Shown in pieces: positions 63,958 through 64,000 of a stretch of DNA of 64,000 nt. The DNA is taken from positions 152,144 to 216,143 of the forward strand of contig JBBHKE010003326.1 of NCBI GenBank assembly GCA_037447655.1. The letters run 5' to 3'. The translations under genes were made by a program, and so were the position numbers. This DNA comes from Zygnema cylindricum (Eukaryota; Streptophyta; Zygnematophyceae; Zygnematales; Zygnemataceae). Under the pieces are notes generated by a model. The model was given only the letters and a program-made list of their open reading frames with translations, ran no database searches and was not told the origin of the DNA. Position 1 is the stretch's first letter. Each line of letters opens with the position of its first letter.

Positions 63958-64000
63958 AGTGGAGACTCACACAATTCAAAGAAAATAAAGAACAAAAAGG

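Noticed and set aside
1-64000. CRISPR arrays, operons, rRNA or tRNA genes
   Set aside because: No regular spacer-repeat pattern with conserved repeats, no bacterial gene layout, and no cloverleaf or rRNA sequence recognised. The tRNA-like matches are only primer-binding sites.

Overview
The window looks like a gene-poor stretch of a large, repeat-rich plant (streptophyte) nuclear genome. The reasons are spliced genes with canonical GT-AG introns, a universal stress protein that matches the plant PHOS32/PHOS34 type, several decayed Ty1/copia and Ty3/gypsy retrotransposons, many small inverted-repeat DNA transposons, and no bacterial gene organisation. The species cannot be fixed from the sequence; a land plant or a close algal relative is my inference.

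Only two host genes are well supported. On the minus strand at 199-1088 a two-exon gene encodes a small secreted, cysteine-rich protein of 125 residues. On the plus strand at 41390-51418 a four-exon gene encodes a 231-residue universal stress protein. Its 696 coding bases are spread over 10 kb because its three introns are filled with microsatellites, hAT-type and TA-target inverted-repeat transposons, and a decaying tandem array derived from its own exon 3 and the adjoining splice donor.

Layout: 1-1.3 kb, the cysteine-rich gene; 1.3-7.4 kb, duplicated non-coding repeats with two TA-flanked inverted-repeat elements; 7.4-12.3 kb, Copia-1 (plus strand, family A, truncated inside RNase H); 12.3-20.7 kb, a structure with 1.9-kb inverted repeats around a 4.6-kb spacer; 22.5-29.1 kb, a small MITE and Copia-2 (plus, family B, both LTRs); 29.1-31.5 kb, the 3' half of Copia-3 (plus, family A); 31.5-37.2 kb, gypsy fragments (RNase H and integrase start, an LTR-like segment, gag and protease); 37.2-41 kb, non-coding DNA with three or four inverted-repeat elements; 41-51.4 kb, the stress protein gene; 51.7-53.3 kb, an almost pure pyrimidine tract; 53.5-55.7 kb, a MITE and weak open frames; 55.7-62.0 kb, Copia-4 (minus, family A, both LTRs); 62-64 kb, little apart from one MITE and a doubtful first exon at the edge.

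The most notable observations are (1) the exon-3/splice-donor tandem array inside intron 3 of the stress protein gene, (2) family A Copia elements whose primer-binding site pairs with the anticodon stem-loop of initiator tRNA-Met, as in Drosophila copia and yeast Ty5, with the gag start codon inside the LTR, (3) the young 1.9-kb inverted duplication, and (4) the 1.5-kb polypurine/polypyrimidine tract just downstream of the stress protein gene. No retrotransposon here has an intact coding region.
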